Made by a program: the position numbers and the translations under genes
DNA from: Planctomycetota bacterium
Lineage (GTDB): Bacteria; Planctomycetota; Planctomycetia; Planctomycetales; Planctomycetaceae
Direction: 5' to 3'
NCBI GenBank assembly: GCA_023417655.1
Contig: JAEZFD010000062.1
Span: 62,001 to 126,000, forward strand
DNA length: 64,000 bases
Shown: piece by piece, positions 44,174 to 53,030 of the stretch
Numbering within the stretch: position 1 is the first letter of the stretch
Layout: each line of letters opens with the position of its first letter
Notes under the pieces: generated by a model
What the model saw: the letters and a program-made list of their open reading frames with translations, nothing else
What the model was told of the DNA's origin: nothing
Database searches by the model: none

Positions 44174-46021
44174 TTAACGGATCCGGTTCATCCGCCAGAA
44201 CTGCGGATAGAACGGGAACATGTACCGCGGGTAGTCCTTGACCTTCACCAGGGTGTTGTTCGGTCCCTGCTGATAGTGGTATGTCAGCGGGAACCCACGG
44301 CCTCCGTCGAGGAAGGGGACGCCGTGTGGCCAGTAGATCCAGAAAGCTTTGCCAACAAGGAATTTACGGGGAACGGCCTCATGCCCGGAGTCCCACATCC
44401 GGCTGTCGTTGCTCTGGGGACTGTTGTCGCCAAAGGCGAGGAAGTGATCGAGCGGGACTTCCAGAGTCCGCTCTCCGAGATCCCGGGAATGTTCCGCGAA
44501 GAACTCTGCCCAGGCTTCGGGATTTCCGAGGTGTCGTGCAAGCTGGCTGGAGAGTCCGGCGAAGTTCCGGCCGGGCTGACCGACCCGGTAGTAGACGTCA
44601 CGCTCAAGCAAGAGCTCGCTGACCGTTGCAGAGATTCCCTGAGTGGCGATCCCCACAGGAGACAGATCCTGCTGAGTCGGATACGGGTTGCCAGTAGCAC
44701 CCGGCGACTCGACCAATGCCCCTTCTCCGAAATCGACGAGTGAATCATTGATCCACAGGCAAATGCGATCATCAACATTCGCATACGAGATTCGGTAGTT
44801 CCCGGTTCCCTTGAGGCGGGTTTTCGCAGTTGCCAGCTCCCGCACCCGTTCGTTCAGCTGAGAGTTCACTTCTTCCAGTGTCGCCGCACCGGTGCTGACG
44901 TCGATCCGGCAGCGGTACCAGGTCGTCCCTTCGCAGAGTTCGAGGATCAACTCTGGCTGGTCGCCGATTTCCTGAATCTTCAAGTTGAAATTGATCGTCA
45001 GGTCCGGGACCCAATAGGCCCCGAAGTCGACTCCGGCTGGGGATTGCGCATCGAATGGAGGATCTCCGATGGTGGCGTTGTAGCCGCAGAAGTCGGCGAT
45101 CAGACGCGGGGCGGGAGCCAGTGGCATTCCGTGGCTGGCTGCTTGCCAGTCATGCGGCATGGGGAAGTAATGGCGGTATCGAAGCCAAGAGGGGGCAGTT
45201 TCCTCTTTCTTCACCGAGTAGGTCCGCTTGTTTTCATCCCGCTGCCAGCCGGTCAGGCTGTCTGACCACTTCCCCATTTTTCCAGCTGGGTCGGCATTCA
45301 TGCTGGCCCAACGTTCTGGCCATCCTGCTTTGAGCAGTTCTCTGGCAGGCTGCGTGTCGTCATAGACAGGAATCTGGAGCGATCGCTGCTTCTCAGGAGA
45401 TTTGCGAAGCGTCAGTTCCTTCTTGTTTTCAACTTGAAACAGATCGCCATTGCGGATCCGCAGAGTCTCACCCGGCAGACCGACCAGGCGCTTGATGTAA
45501 TTCGTCTGAGGCTCGGCGGGGTACTTGAAGACGAAGACATCCCAGCGATCAGGGTTGCCGAACTCATATGGAAATTTGTTGACGAGAATCCGGTCGCCGT
45601 TGAAGGCCAGCGCCTTTGACATTTCGTCGTTGACGAAACCGCAGTTTGAACAGACGGCACCCCGCAGCCGAACGTTCGGCATGAGATGCCCGGTCTCGGC
45701 AATGACCTCGTGACTGGCCCCAACCACGATTCGGTGATTGCAGGCCGGGCAGTCGGCCTCTTTGTGGCGCCCATAAAGAGTCGGGGCCATCGACCCGGTG
45801 GGGATCACAAAGGCTTCTGCCTCGAAGGTGCGAAACAGAAACGCCAGGAGGAAGGCGAACAGGATCGATTCAATCGTGTCCCGGGTCCCTTCCTTCGGTT
45901 TTGCCGGAGGGGTAGGTTTATCGGACGCGACCCGGCTCTGGTCTCCAATCGGGGGAGCACTTTCTGTTGGCAGCATCGAAGCATCATTCCTCATGAGACC
46001 AGGCTCTGGAGCGAACTGCAT
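44174..46021 (-). CDS. lepB: Enlarged signal peptidase I with zinc-ribbon-like and beta-rich insertions
   Basis: Signal peptidase I cleaves export signals at the outer face of the inner membrane. One N-terminal membrane helix (SILFAFLLAFLFRTFEAEAF) precedes box B with the nucleophile Ser77 in PTGSMAPTLYG. The general base is Lys177 in NYIKRLVGLPGE. Box E (FGDNSPQSNDSR) is intact near the C-terminus. Between Ser and Lys there is a CPAC (91-94) and CSNC (124-127) pair. Between Lys and box E lies about 300 residues with a beta-rich segment (LTINFNLKIQEIG and NYRISYANVDDRICLWIND). The total of 615 residues is about double that of ordinary enzymes. Later ATGs at 45994 or 45976 are possible starts. 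Confidence 0.88.
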   Translation of the reverse strand: MQFAPEPGLMRNDASMLPTESAPPIGDQSRVASDKPTPPAKPKEGTRDTIESILFAFLLAFLFRTFEAEAFVIPTGSMAPTLYGRHKEADCPACNHRIVVGASHEVIAETGHLMPNVRLRGAVCSNCGFVNDEMSKALAFNGDRILVNKFPYEFGNPDRWDVFVFKYPAEPQTNYIKRLVGLPGETLRIRNGDLFQVENKKELTLRKSPEKQRSLQIPVYDDTQPARELLKAGWPERWASMNADPAGKMGKWSDSLTGWQRDENKRTYSVKKEETAPSWLRYRHYFPMPHDWQAASHGMPLAPAPRLIADFCGYNATIGDPPFDAQSPAGVDFGAYWVPDLTINFNLKIQEIGDQPELILELCEGTTWYRCRIDVSTGAATLEEVNSQLNERVRELATAKTRLKGTGNYRISYANVDDRICLWINDSLVDFGEGALVESPGATGNPYPTQQDLSPVGIATQGISATVSELLLERDVYYRVGQPGRNFAGLSSQLARHLGNPEAWAEFFAEHSRDLGERTLEVPLDHFLAFGDNSPQSNDSRMWDSGHEAVPRKFLVGKAFWIYWPHGVPFLDGGRGFPLTYHYQQGPNNTLVKVKDYPRYMFPFYPQFWRMNRIR

Positions 46022-46157
46022 TTTGTTCTGCTCCCATTTCGCAAGCCGCGCCCCGACTGTTCAAGGTCGACGCATCGCGCGCGGCGGGGACCTGCGAAAA
46101 CGGAGTCAATCATAGGAACTGCCGCAGGATCTCCCAAGGGGAGGCGGTCGACGAATG

Positions 46158-47303
46158 TCAGGAGCGGCTCTGTTTTCGGTATGCGCCGGGAGTCAATTCC
46201 ATCGCTTTGTGAAACGCGGTGCAGAAATACTGGGCTGTGCGGAAGCCGCAGCGCTGCGAGATTTGCTCGATGGTGAGATCTGTTGCCGCTAACAGATGAC
46301 GGGCATTCTCAATCCGTAATCTCAGGATTTCTTCGCGAGGAGAACGGCCCAGCAGTTCCCGCATCCGACGCTCCAGAGTGCTTCGAGAGAGTGGGACTTC
46401 CCGCAGCACCTGCTTAATCGTGATCCCTTGGGTGGCATGTTCCCGGATCATCCGAATCGCCTGAGACATCAATGGATCCGCAATGGCGACGACATCGGAT
46501 GAGCGTCGGGCGCAGATTCGTGAGGGCGGCAGCAGAGTCGGTTCCACGGGTGCAGGGACTCCCTGCATCATTCCATCGAGAAGTTTCGCCGCCGTGTACC
46601 CAATACGACAGCCATCATAGACGACGCTGGACAACGGGGGCGACGACATGTTGCACAGGGTTTCGTCGTTCTCGCAGCCTACGACGGCAACTTCCTCAGG
46701 AACCATAATTTGCGCCCGCAGGCAGGCGTCCAGCAGCCAGTACCCAAGCTGATCGGTGCAGGCCATGATCCCGACGGGTTTCGGAAGGCAGGTGAGCCAG
46801 TTCACGAGCTGGTCCTGATGGCGTTCCCATTCCAAGGGACGATCCTGGTGGTCTTCCGCTCTGAAAACGGAGGGCTCGATTCCTTGCGACTGCAGAAAAC
46901 GAACGAAGTTCTCGCTCCGTTCGACAAAGTAGTCCTCGGTATCCAGTTGGTAGATCCCGAAGTTCTGAAACCCCAGCTCGAGCAGGTGCTCAGCGACAAT
47001 TCGGCCGAGAGCACGATTGTCGACTCCGACAAAGGGGAACTTGCGGTGTAGGCGGGAGGTTCTTAGCTCGACGATTGGAACATTCGTGCGTTCGAGTGCC
47101 TGGGCGATCTCGACGGAGCCGGTTCGCGTCAGAATGCCGTCGCCTTGCCAGCGATGCAGCCAGGCAGGTGGCTTTGAGTCGAGCCCCCGTGATTCGAGGT
47201 ACATGGACCAGCTGCCATGTTCCTCGACGTACTTCCGGATCCCCGTCAGCAGATCGCGGCCGTAGGTTCGGGAGGTTTCAATGAGCAGGGCGACATGACG
47301 CAT
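46158..47303 (-). CDS. AraC-family regulator with periplasmic-binding-protein-like sensor (XylR type)
   Basis: A transcription factor with a LacI/XylR-type sugar-binding domain (residues about 1-270: HVALLIETSRTYGRDLLTGI, FVGVDNRALGRIVAEHLLEL). A C-terminal double helix-turn-helix AraC domain follows (LSRSTLERRMRELLGR and IEQISQRCGFRTAQYFCTAF). This arrangement matches E. coli XylR, a xylose-responsive activator, and many planctomycete paralogues. The ATG at 47303 is used because the sensor domain starts immediately after it. It is divergent from the DUF1559 gene with a 266-bp shared upstream region, but nothing shows that it regulates that gene. Confidence 0.9.
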   Translation of the reverse strand: MRHVALLIETSRTYGRDLLTGIRKYVEEHGSWSMYLESRGLDSKPPAWLHRWQGDGILTRTGSVEIAQALERTNVPIVELRTSRLHRKFPFVGVDNRALGRIVAEHLLELGFQNFGIYQLDTEDYFVERSENFVRFLQSQGIEPSVFRAEDHQDRPLEWERHQDQLVNWLTCLPKPVGIMACTDQLGYWLLDACLRAQIMVPEEVAVVGCENDETLCNMSSPPLSSVVYDGCRIGYTAAKLLDGMMQGVPAPVEPTLLPPSRICARRSSDVVAIADPLMSQAIRMIREHATQGITIKQVLREVPLSRSTLERRMRELLGRSPREEILRLRIENARHLLAATDLTIEQISQRCGFRTAQYFCTAFHKAMELTPGAYRKQSRS

Positions 47304-47569
47304 TGCAGACCGGAGTCGTGACGCTAAAGGGGTTGCGGTGACGCAAATTTGAACTTCTTTTACGTCATTGTGCAATGACACGAAGGCATGTGCATATCAA
47401 GATTCGTGGATGAAAGGTCCTCGGGGGCGAGCGTTCTGCTTCTCCCGAGGTTTTGGAAACGGGCAATTCTCAGCACGGTTCTCCGTTCTTTCTTTTGGAG
47501 ACACCGGCGCACTTTCACGTAATTAAAGTCCATGCATTGGCGTCAGAGTTCTCTGTGTGAAGGATTGTT

Positions 47570-48451
47570 ATGGAACCGCATTCTCCCATCCAGGTACGAC
47601 AAGGCTCTGCCACTCGCCGGTCGGCGTTCACTCTGATCGAGTTGCTGGTGGTGATCGCGATCATTGCGGTTTTAATTGCGTTGCTGCTGCCCGCCGTCCA
47701 GCAAGCACGCGAAGCGGCTCGCCGGACTCAGTGTCGGAACCATCTCAAGCAGATTGGGCTTGCGATGCATAACTATCTTGATGTCAGTGGATTGCTTCCG
47801 CCAGGGAGTATAAATGCGAATATCGCTCCATCTGGAGGTGCGGTCCTTGAACACAATCGTATTAACGCATTTGTGTTTATTATGCCGTACCTTGATCAGA
47901 CAGCACTCTATAACAAGTGGGACTTCTCACAGGAGCAAGGGCACACCGCGAATAAAGGCGCAGGCAAAGCGAATTCGTTTATGGTGACGAGCTACTTCTG
48001 TCCTTCCCGTCCCCGGACCGAGTTTGTTTCAACGAGTCACGAGGCAAAAGGGGATTATGCGCTGAGTACCGGCAGTGGAAATACTAACACTCTTGACAGA
48101 AGCCAAGTCCCGGGGTTGTTTAATCAGAATACGAACTTTAGCTTCGCACACATTACTGACGGGACGTCTAACACATTTATGGTAGGTGAAAAGCGAATTG
48201 TTCATCTCAATGCAGATGGTCCTCAGTACCGCTGGGGATTTCATGCGACTCGAGCAACACGCTCACACATGAATGTTGACACCACGGTGACATTTGGAGA
48301 CACCGACGCGAACTTCGGCAGTGACCACACGGGCGGGGCGCACTTCCTGTTTGCGGACGGCGCTGTCCGTTTTCTGAGCAGTAATATGGATCTGAAGCTC
48401 TATCAGAACCTGAGTGACCGCGCAGATAATAACGGCGTTTCACCTCCGTAG
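47570..48451 (+). CDS. DUF1559 prepilin-type protein
   Basis: A 293-residue envelope protein of the large planctomycete DUF1559 family. The N-terminus is a type IV prepilin-like signal (SAFTLIELLVVIAIIAVLIA) with Ala instead of Gly before the Phe, as is usual here. The family hallmarks are AARRTQCRNHLKQIGLAMHNY and, near the C-terminus, a HTGGAHFLFADGAVRFLS motif. An AAGGA ribosome site is five bases before the ATG. Its role is unknown; pseudopilins and surface fibres have been suggested for the family. It is followed by a small lipoprotein gene 74 bp downstream, in a probable two-gene unit. Confidence 0.92.
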   Translation: MEPHSPIQVRQGSATRRSAFTLIELLVVIAIIAVLIALLLPAVQQAREAARRTQCRNHLKQIGLAMHNYLDVSGLLPPGSINANIAPSGGAVLEHNRINAFVFIMPYLDQTALYNKWDFSQEQGHTANKGAGKANSFMVTSYFCPSRPRTEFVSTSHEAKGDYALSTGSGNTNTLDRSQVPGLFNQNTNFSFAHITDGTSNTFMVGEKRIVHLNADGPQYRWGFHATRATRSHMNVDTTVTFGDTDANFGSDHTGGAHFLFADGAVRFLSSNMDLKLYQNLSDRADNNGVSPP

Positions 48452-48525
48452 TTGCGGCTTGGTCTTAGAGATCGCTTTTTCGTGCTTTTAGCTGTCGTTG
48501 TCTATGGATGGCGTTGGGTGATTAT

Positions 48526-48906
48526 ATGGCGAAGTTCAGCTTGCGGTTGTTACCATTGTTGGTGGCACTCGCCGTCGTCGGTTGCGGCACCGGTACTCAG
48601 CCTGTTGAGATGGAAACGACCGTGAAGGGCGTCGTGGAACTCAACGGGAAGCCGGTTGGTCCGGTTGCGATCTCCTTTTATTCGCCACGGCATGGAAACA
48701 TGGCGAAGGCAGAAGTCGACAAGTCAGGAAGCTTTGCTCTCAACGAGAAAATCCCAGCCGGGCATTACACGCTCTATTTGTCAGCGCCGGAGTCTGGGGG
48801 TGGAGCTGCGGGAATTCCATCGAAGTATTTCAGTGACACCGCAACGGATCAGTTTTTCGAGTTGAAGCCGGGTGAGAACGACATTGTGATGAAGCTGAAA
48901 CGTTGA
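48526..48906 (+). CDS. Small lipoprotein with carboxypeptidase-regulatory-like fold
   Basis: A 126-residue lipoprotein; the signal (FSLRLLPLLVALAVVGCG) begins at the ATG at 48526. The mature part is a beta-sandwich resembling the carboxypeptidase regulatory-like/transthyretin fold (VKGVVELNGKPVGPVAISFY, then KSGSFALNEKIPAGHYTLYL). Such small lipoproteins commonly follow DUF1559 genes in planctomycetes. A strong terminator follows 27 bp downstream. Confidence 0.82.
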   Translation: MAKFSLRLLPLLVALAVVGCGTGTQPVEMETTVKGVVELNGKPVGPVAISFYSPRHGNMAKAEVDKSGSFALNEKIPAGHYTLYLSAPESGGGAAGIPSKYFSDTATDQFFELKPGENDIVMKLKR

Positions 48907-48933
48907 GTCGTCACTGAGACCTCTCGGAAATGC

Positions 48934-48969
48934 AAAAGAGGGAACGACGCTGGTCGTTCCCTCTTTTTT
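48934..48969. terminator. Bidirectional intrinsic terminator
   Basis: A 15-bp perfect stem (48934-48948 and 48953-48967) with loop GCTG is flanked by T-runs in both directions. It lies between the convergent lipoprotein gene and the minus-strand gene ending at 48994, so it can end both. Confidence 0.88.
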
Positions 48970-48993
48970 ATGCATCGAAGTTGTCTGGCGAGA

Positions 48994-50382
48994 TTACGGG
49001 CGGTTTGTCGATGGGACGACGAATTGCAGGCTTTCGACCAGTTTTCGATCGCGGCCTTTGAGTTGTTCCAGCAGCGCGGGTTCGACTGAGAACACAAATG
49101 ATGCCTGCCGCCCCTGTGGCGAGGCAATGAGGTAGTAGATCCAGGTCATCGGGATGTCGGCCCTGCCGGTGTCGCTTTTGATTTTGACCGATCCATTCAC
49201 AGCGAGACGATACATGCGCCGGCCATCCTGGAGTGGGATCGCTTCTCGGGAGGCGACTTCCACGAAGCGTTCGCCCAGCGACTGCTCGATGTCGGCTTCA
49301 AATTTCTCGATCGGTGTCATCTGGCCATTGGGGACATGCGGAGCCGGAGAGAAGTTGCACTGGGCAATCAGACTGCCCAGTTCCACCAGTCGCAGGATGG
49401 CAACGGGAGCCCCGCCTTCATAGACCGCCTGGAACAGATGCCAGTTGCGATCATGAGTCAGGCTGAGTCCCCACGGGGGAGCGGTGTAGCTCAGGGCCAG
49501 TTGCTCGGTCGGAATGTCGAGCGGGATTTTGGCCAGTTCAGCGTCGTTCAGTTGTGGAATGTCTTCCGCAAGTTTGCGGCCCATGACTGTGGTGACTTTC
49601 ATATCCAGCCCTGGGTTCACCGTCCCCACGTCGGAGTGCACGGTATAGACCGTCTTTGCCTGAGACAGGAAATTCTCATCGAGATTGAAAAGCATCACGC
49701 CAACGACACTGACGGTGGTGTTTGTCCCGAGTTTCTGGCCTTTGATCGTTCCGGTGAAGGTGATCTTCGCTGCGGCGGGGGTCGCCTGGTCGAGTTTGCA
49801 TTTCAGCTCAGAAGTTTCGACGGCTTCGATTCCGGTCAGCATCTGCAGAACCCAGTCGGCCGGTGTCCATTCCTCTCCGACTCGCACATCCGTCAGGGGG
49901 AGAGCAGCGAGCAGCGCGAGCGTATCGCCGGGGATTTCGAGCAGATCGACTCCCTCACGGGTCAATGCACCTTGCGGGCTGTAACTGACCAGTCCTTCGC
50001 GGGCTCCTGTCACAATGACGAACCGGCGGTTCTCCGGCAATGAAGCCTTTGTTTCGTAGCCAACGACTTTGGTGACCAGATTGGCGTGCGAAAAGTATCG
50101 GGCTTCCCGAAGTGCGAGCGCATCGCGTCCGCCGGGCGGGAGTCGCCGTGAGAGATAGTCAAACGTGACGGTTGCGGTCAGATCAAGGTCGTCTTTGGTG
50201 CCGTCCGATTTGGCCGCCTGCACCTTGCCTGTGGTCGTGATTGTCGACTGAGTTGAGAAGGTGCGTGCGTCACTGAAACTCTCAGCAAGACGAATTGCTT
50301 CACTCTGGGCCATGGCGAGGCCGCTGACTGAAGAGATCCAGACGCAGAAAAATGTAAAAAGAAATCGCCGGGTGAATGGCAT
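48994..50382 (-). CDS. Secreted protein of unknown function
   Basis: A 462-residue protein with a Sec signal (FLFTFFCVWISSVSGLAMA) and no later membrane segment. The mature part is beta-rich. Segments such as AATVTFDYLSRRL-like strands and VRVGEEWTPADWVLQMLTG are followed by a C-terminal half that could be a second domain (PWGLSLTHDRNWHLFQAVYE). No catalytic motif is seen. AAAGGG is upstream of the ATG. It converges on the lipoprotein gene and is divergent from the ThuA gene (268-bp gap). Confidence 0.78.
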   Translation of the reverse strand: MPFTRRFLFTFFCVWISSVSGLAMAQSEAIRLAESFSDARTFSTQSTITTTGKVQAAKSDGTKDDLDLTATVTFDYLSRRLPPGGRDALALREARYFSHANLVTKVVGYETKASLPENRRFVIVTGAREGLVSYSPQGALTREGVDLLEIPGDTLALLAALPLTDVRVGEEWTPADWVLQMLTGIEAVETSELKCKLDQATPAAAKITFTGTIKGQKLGTNTTVSVVGVMLFNLDENFLSQAKTVYTVHSDVGTVNPGLDMKVTTVMGRKLAEDIPQLNDAELAKIPLDIPTEQLALSYTAPPWGLSLTHDRNWHLFQAVYEGGAPVAILRLVELGSLIAQCNFSPAPHVPNGQMTPIEKFEADIEQSLGERFVEVASREAIPLQDGRRMYRLAVNGSVKIKSDTGRADIPMTWIYYLIASPQGRQASFVFSVEPALLEQLKGRDRKLVESLQFVVPSTNRP

Positions 50383-50650
50383 CCGTTGCCCTTTACTCCA
50401 ATTCGTGGACTGATTTGCCGGCGCCTGTTGTGGGGCAGCAATTCATGCCACCGGTGTCTACCGGGAATCGACGAGGCATGATAGAACGAGGCGGTCTGAT
50501 TCAGCCAGATCGAATTTCGAGTCGCCGGGAACGCGTTGGAAGGGGCCCGTGCCGTTGCCGAACTGGGGACCGTTCACCATGATAGGCGGTTCGGCCCCGT
50601 CCGAACTGAAGATGAGGTTTTCCTGCGGATTCAAGATACAAGGAACTTCC

Positions 50651-51511
50651 ATGCGCTATGGGCTGCTCATTGTCCTCGGATTGATTGCGTGTTCCAGCGC
50701 TTCGGCCGCCGAGCCGATCAAAGCTTTGATGATCACCGGCGGGTGCTGCCATGACTATGAGCATCAGAAGCAGATCATTTCCGAAGGGATCAGCCAGCGG
50801 GCCAATGTGGAATGGACGATCTTGCACGAAGGGGGTGACTCCCGGACACATGAAGTGAGCAAATATCGTGATCCCAACTGGGCCCGAGGTTATGATGTCA
50901 TTGTGCATAATGAGTGCTTTGGAGCTGTGACCGATCCTGACTTTGTCCGCGGAATTACGGCCGCCCACTTTGAAGGGACGCCGGCGGTGATCATTCACTG
51001 TTCACTGCACAGCTACCGGACTTCCGGGGCGGCAGATGCCTGGCGAGAACTGATCGGCGTGACTTCCCGGAGCCACGAGAAGGCCCGACCTGAGAATGTG
51101 GTTCGGCTCGATGTCGAACACCCTGTCATGGTTGGATTCCCGCAGACGTGGAAGACTCCGAACGGAGAGCTGTACAAGATCGAAAAGGTCTGGCCGAACT
51201 GCACTCCGCTGGCCGTGGCCGTCGGTGTTGAGTCCGAGGCCGAACATCCGGTGATCTGGGTGAACAAGTTCGGAAATGCCCGCGTTTTCGGGACCTCCCT
51301 AGGACATCACAATGAGACAATGAATACGCCGGAATGGCTGGATCTGGTCGCTCGCGGGACGTTGTGGAGTGCCGGGAAACTGACAGACGACGGACAGCCG
51401 ATGGCAGGCTATGCCGGAACTGGTGTGAAGCCGATCGTTCTGAAGAAGGAGCCTCTGACTCCGATTCCAGAGCCGACTCCCGCCAAGAAGAATTCTAAAG
51501 AGAAGAAGTAA
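50651..51511 (+). CDS. Secreted ThuA-domain protein
   Basis: An exported protein with a class I glutamine-amidotransferase-like ThuA fold (signal MRYGLLIVLGLIACSSASAA). Family segments are ALMITGGCCHDYEHQK, GYDVIVHNECFGAV, IIHCSLHSYR and the end motif RVFGTSLGHHNETMNTPEWL. The Lys-rich C-terminus (PAKKNSKEKK) is unusual but short. The ATG at 50651 is supported by AAGGAA upstream; the frame is also open from 50549. ThuA proteins are often associated with sugar metabolism, though the enzymatic role here is unproven. Confidence 0.88.
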   Translation: MRYGLLIVLGLIACSSASAAEPIKALMITGGCCHDYEHQKQIISEGISQRANVEWTILHEGGDSRTHEVSKYRDPNWARGYDVIVHNECFGAVTDPDFVRGITAAHFEGTPAVIIHCSLHSYRTSGAADAWRELIGVTSRSHEKARPENVVRLDVEHPVMVGFPQTWKTPNGELYKIEKVWPNCTPLAVAVGVESEAEHPVIWVNKFGNARVFGTSLGHHNETMNTPEWLDLVARGTLWSAGKLTDDGQPMAGYAGTGVKPIVLKKEPLTPIPEPTPAKKNSKEKK

Positions 51512-51589
51512 ATCCATTGGGAATACGAGGCGAGGGATTGTCCCGCCAATTCGATTCCCTTCCTGCAGAGACGATTTGAGAGGCTGAAC

Positions 51590-52657
51590 ATGCCCGCTGA
51601 AGCGGACATCCTGTCGGTTGCTGGTGCTGTCGTTGATCCTGTGTTGAACCTGCCGTTGTCGCAGCTGAAGATGGTTCGGGGAGCGAGTTCAACGGATTCT
51701 TCGGTCACCGTGCAGTTGGAACTGCCCACCCCGGCCTATCCCGCCCGAGAGCAGCTCGCCGCTGCGATTGAAGCGGCAATCCGAAAGGCGTTTCCGGAAG
51801 TGACGGCAGTCACTGTTCCGATGTCTGCTGTTGTGAAAGGCAAGCAGTCCGGTGGGAATCTTGGGCTGAAGATCAAGAACATCATCGCGGTCGGCAGCGG
51901 AAAAGGGGGCGTCGGCAAATCCACCGTCGCAACCAGCGTGGCCTATGCACTCCAGCACTGGGGAGCCAAGGTCGGACTCATGGATGCCGACGTCTATGGT
52001 CCCAGCGTTCCCCATCTGGTGGGTGCGACCGGACAGCCGGAGATCAAGCAGTATCAGACCACTGATGGACGAACCTTCGAGCGAATTGAGCCGATTGTTG
52101 CTGACGGTCTGAAAGTGATCTCGATGGGGTTCATGGTCGATCCCGATCAGGCCATCATCTGGCGCGGGCCCATGCTCGTGAAGGCGCTTCAGCAGTTCCT
52201 TCAGCAGACCGATTGGGGGGAACTCGATTATCTGATTATCGACATGCCGCCAGGCACCGGCGATGTGGCGCTGACCCTCTCGCAGATGGTCTCGTTGGCA
52301 GGAGCCGTGGTCGTCTGTACTCCGCAGCAGGTCGCTTTGCTGGACGCCGGTAAAGCGATTTCGATGTTCAACACTGTGAAGATCCCTGTGCTGGGGATGG
52401 TTGAGAACATGACCGGCGAGATCTTCGGGCGGGGTGGGGCAAGAGAAAAAGCCGAGGCCATGGGAGTGCCGTTCCTCGGTGAACTTCCTTCCGACGCAAC
52501 GATCCGCATCCACGGTGACGAAGGGAAGATGTCATGGCTGTTCGCAGATGACAGCCCAGTGCGCCAGCCGCTGCTGGACATCGCCAGCCGCATCGCGATG
52601 GGGATCGCCAAGGATCTGCTGGAAAAGCCGTCGATGCCGACCCTCGAACTGCTCTAG
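51590..52657 (+). CDS. mrp: Mrp/NBP35-type P-loop ATPase
   Basis: An ATPase of the ApbC/Mrp family that in other bacteria delivers or assembles iron-sulfur clusters. The N-terminal ~90 residues form the MIP18-type (DUF59) domain. The P-loop is GSGKGGVGKSTVATSVAYAL. Other motifs are MDADVYGPSVPHL, WRGPMLVKALQQFL and DYLIIDMPPGTGDVALTL. The usual cluster-binding CxxC segment after the VENM motif is missing: the sequence goes directly from GMVENMTG to EIFGRGG. The 355-residue length fits the family. The start ATG at 51590 follows a GAGAGG ribosome site. A terminator follows at 52668. Confidence 0.92.
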   Translation: MPAEADILSVAGAVVDPVLNLPLSQLKMVRGASSTDSSVTVQLELPTPAYPAREQLAAAIEAAIRKAFPEVTAVTVPMSAVVKGKQSGGNLGLKIKNIIAVGSGKGGVGKSTVATSVAYALQHWGAKVGLMDADVYGPSVPHLVGATGQPEIKQYQTTDGRTFERIEPIVADGLKVISMGFMVDPDQAIIWRGPMLVKALQQFLQQTDWGELDYLIIDMPPGTGDVALTLSQMVSLAGAVVVCTPQQVALLDAGKAISMFNTVKIPVLGMVENMTGEIFGRGGAREKAEAMGVPFLGELPSDATIRIHGDEGKMSWLFADDSPVRQPLLDIASRIAMGIAKDLLEKPSMPTLELL

Positions 52658-53030
52658 GTTTTGCGAATGAGAGCCGCCTGACGGCTCTCATTGCTCACTG
52701 CGACCGTCTTCGGAAGTCCCTTCGCACAGACACGCGAAGTGACGACGTCCGATGGCGGCTGCAGGCAGAGCAAATTCTCTCGGCCTTGCTGCCGCCATAC
52801 AAAATCCTGCTCCGGACGCCTGTGAGACGGCTGACTCCGAAGTCTGGGGGATGTGGGAAAACTTGAGAAAAGCCGTCAAAACCTGCCTAGGTTTGCAGCA
52901 TTTACAAAATGCCCTTTTCCCATTTTCCCATCCGCAGTAAACTCTTGCGAATTCTGCACGCTGCGACGCTGTCACTGGAAGGGCACGCGCAAGTGATCAG
53001 GGAGTGTCGACCGGAAAGGATTCCGAATCT
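52658..53030. other. Intergenic, 373 bp
   Basis: This stretch contains the Mrp terminator at 52668-52690 and presumably the promoter of the YhaO/YhaN-like operon. Antisense frames (52688-52975) show no similarity. Confidence 0.45.
52668..52690 (+). terminator. Terminator of the Mrp gene
   Basis: A 9-bp perfect stem (TGAGAGCCG at 52668-52676, CGGCTCTCA at 52682-52690) with a 5-nt loop starts 11 bases after the stop codon. The T-run after it is short. Confidence 0.55.
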
